Below are positions 50,029 through 50,194 of a DNA stretch of 50,194 nt, piece by piece. Where the stretch lies: contig DIXP01000039.1 in NCBI GenBank assembly GCA_002436065.1, positions 84,087 to 134,280 on the forward strand. Reading direction: 5' to 3'. Below the pieces are notes generated by a model, which worked only from the letters and a program-made list of their open reading frames with translations, ran no database searches and was not told the DNA's origin. The position numbers and the translations under genes are program-made. Numbering within the stretch: the stretch's first letter is position 1; every line of letters starts with the position of its first letter. Source of the stretch: Chloroflexi bacterium UBA6077 (GTDB lineage: Bacteria > Chloroflexota > UBA6077).

Positions 50029-50194
50029 CAGTCCAGATGCCTCCAGGAGCAGCCTCTCGGCCTCTTCGTACTGCTCCCCGGCTATCTGCTCGATGGCCTT
50101 CTTGTTCAGGGCCTCCGCTCTTTTGTGCTCAGGGTTTACGTCCCTGCCCAGAATCCTATCTAGCCAACCCTGTCAACAACGGTTTGAAATTCAG

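Noticed and set aside
1..50194. CRISPR array or tRNA genes
   Set aside because: No regularly spaced repeats and no convincing cloverleaf or T-loop sequence were seen on reading both strands; small degenerate cases could be missed.

Overview
The window is GC-rich bacterial DNA with tightly packed operons, many of them joined by 4-nt ATGA overlaps. It most resembles an anaerobic or facultative member of the Chloroflexota; this is an inference from gene content, since there is no rRNA or other marker. The supporting content is ferredoxin-dependent 2-oxoacid oxidoreductase, butyrate kinase, a variant system I cytochrome c maturation set, a cobamide lower-loop assembly operon without corrin-ring genes, a selenoprotein, and small palindromic repeats of the kind common in such genomes. 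No tRNA, rRNA, CRISPR array, transposase or phage gene was seen.

Layout. 0.1-2.7 kb: a chemoreceptor and a small unknown gene on the minus strand. 3.0-8.4 kb: buk, ptb and a four-subunit KorDABC/VorDABC-type oxidoreductase, together a route from 2-oxoacid to acyl-CoA, acyl-phosphate and then acid plus ATP. 8.3-18.4 kb, minus strand: one long operon running cupredoxin-like protein, ccmE (CxxxY type), ccmF, ccmH (CxxC lost), a CcmI-like protein, a secreted/membrane protein, ccmA, ccmB, ccmC, ccmD, a DUF362 lipoprotein and a NapH-NapG-like polyferredoxin. 18.7-21.9 kb: a two-component system, whose regulator gene may be leaderless, and a DSD1-family PLP enzyme. 22.1-25.5 kb: a large membrane protein and an orphan FliK-like/FlhB C-domain-like pair.

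25.6-30.3 kb holds the most unusual locus: an NHL-repeat protein, a metallo-beta-lactamase-fold hydrolase, an unrecognised 345-residue protein, a UGSC-family selenoprotein (in-frame UGA with a convincing bacterial SECIS hairpin) and an overlapping thioredoxin reductase-like flavoprotein. A convergent MFS transporter follows.

31.9-37.9 kb is a shikimate-pathway operon, aroF-aroA-aroC-aroK-aroB-aroQ. It is preceded by a near-consensus promoter, a 14-residue leader peptide with six Phe/Tyr codons and a strong intrinsic terminator, which is the layout of ribosome-mediated attenuation. A soluble GAF histidine kinase follows. 39.8-47.9 kb is the cobamide operon cobS-cbiB-cobD-cobC-cobQ-cobU-pduX, then a cobalamin riboswitch that begins inside the end of pduX, a terminator and cobT. 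The window closes with a PA14 lipoprotein-like/secreted protein and a TPR protein on the minus strand.

At least five different small palindromic elements lie in the window. Three are inside open, apparently functional genes (the membrane protein, cobC and cobQ) and have added peptide segments without breaking the frame.
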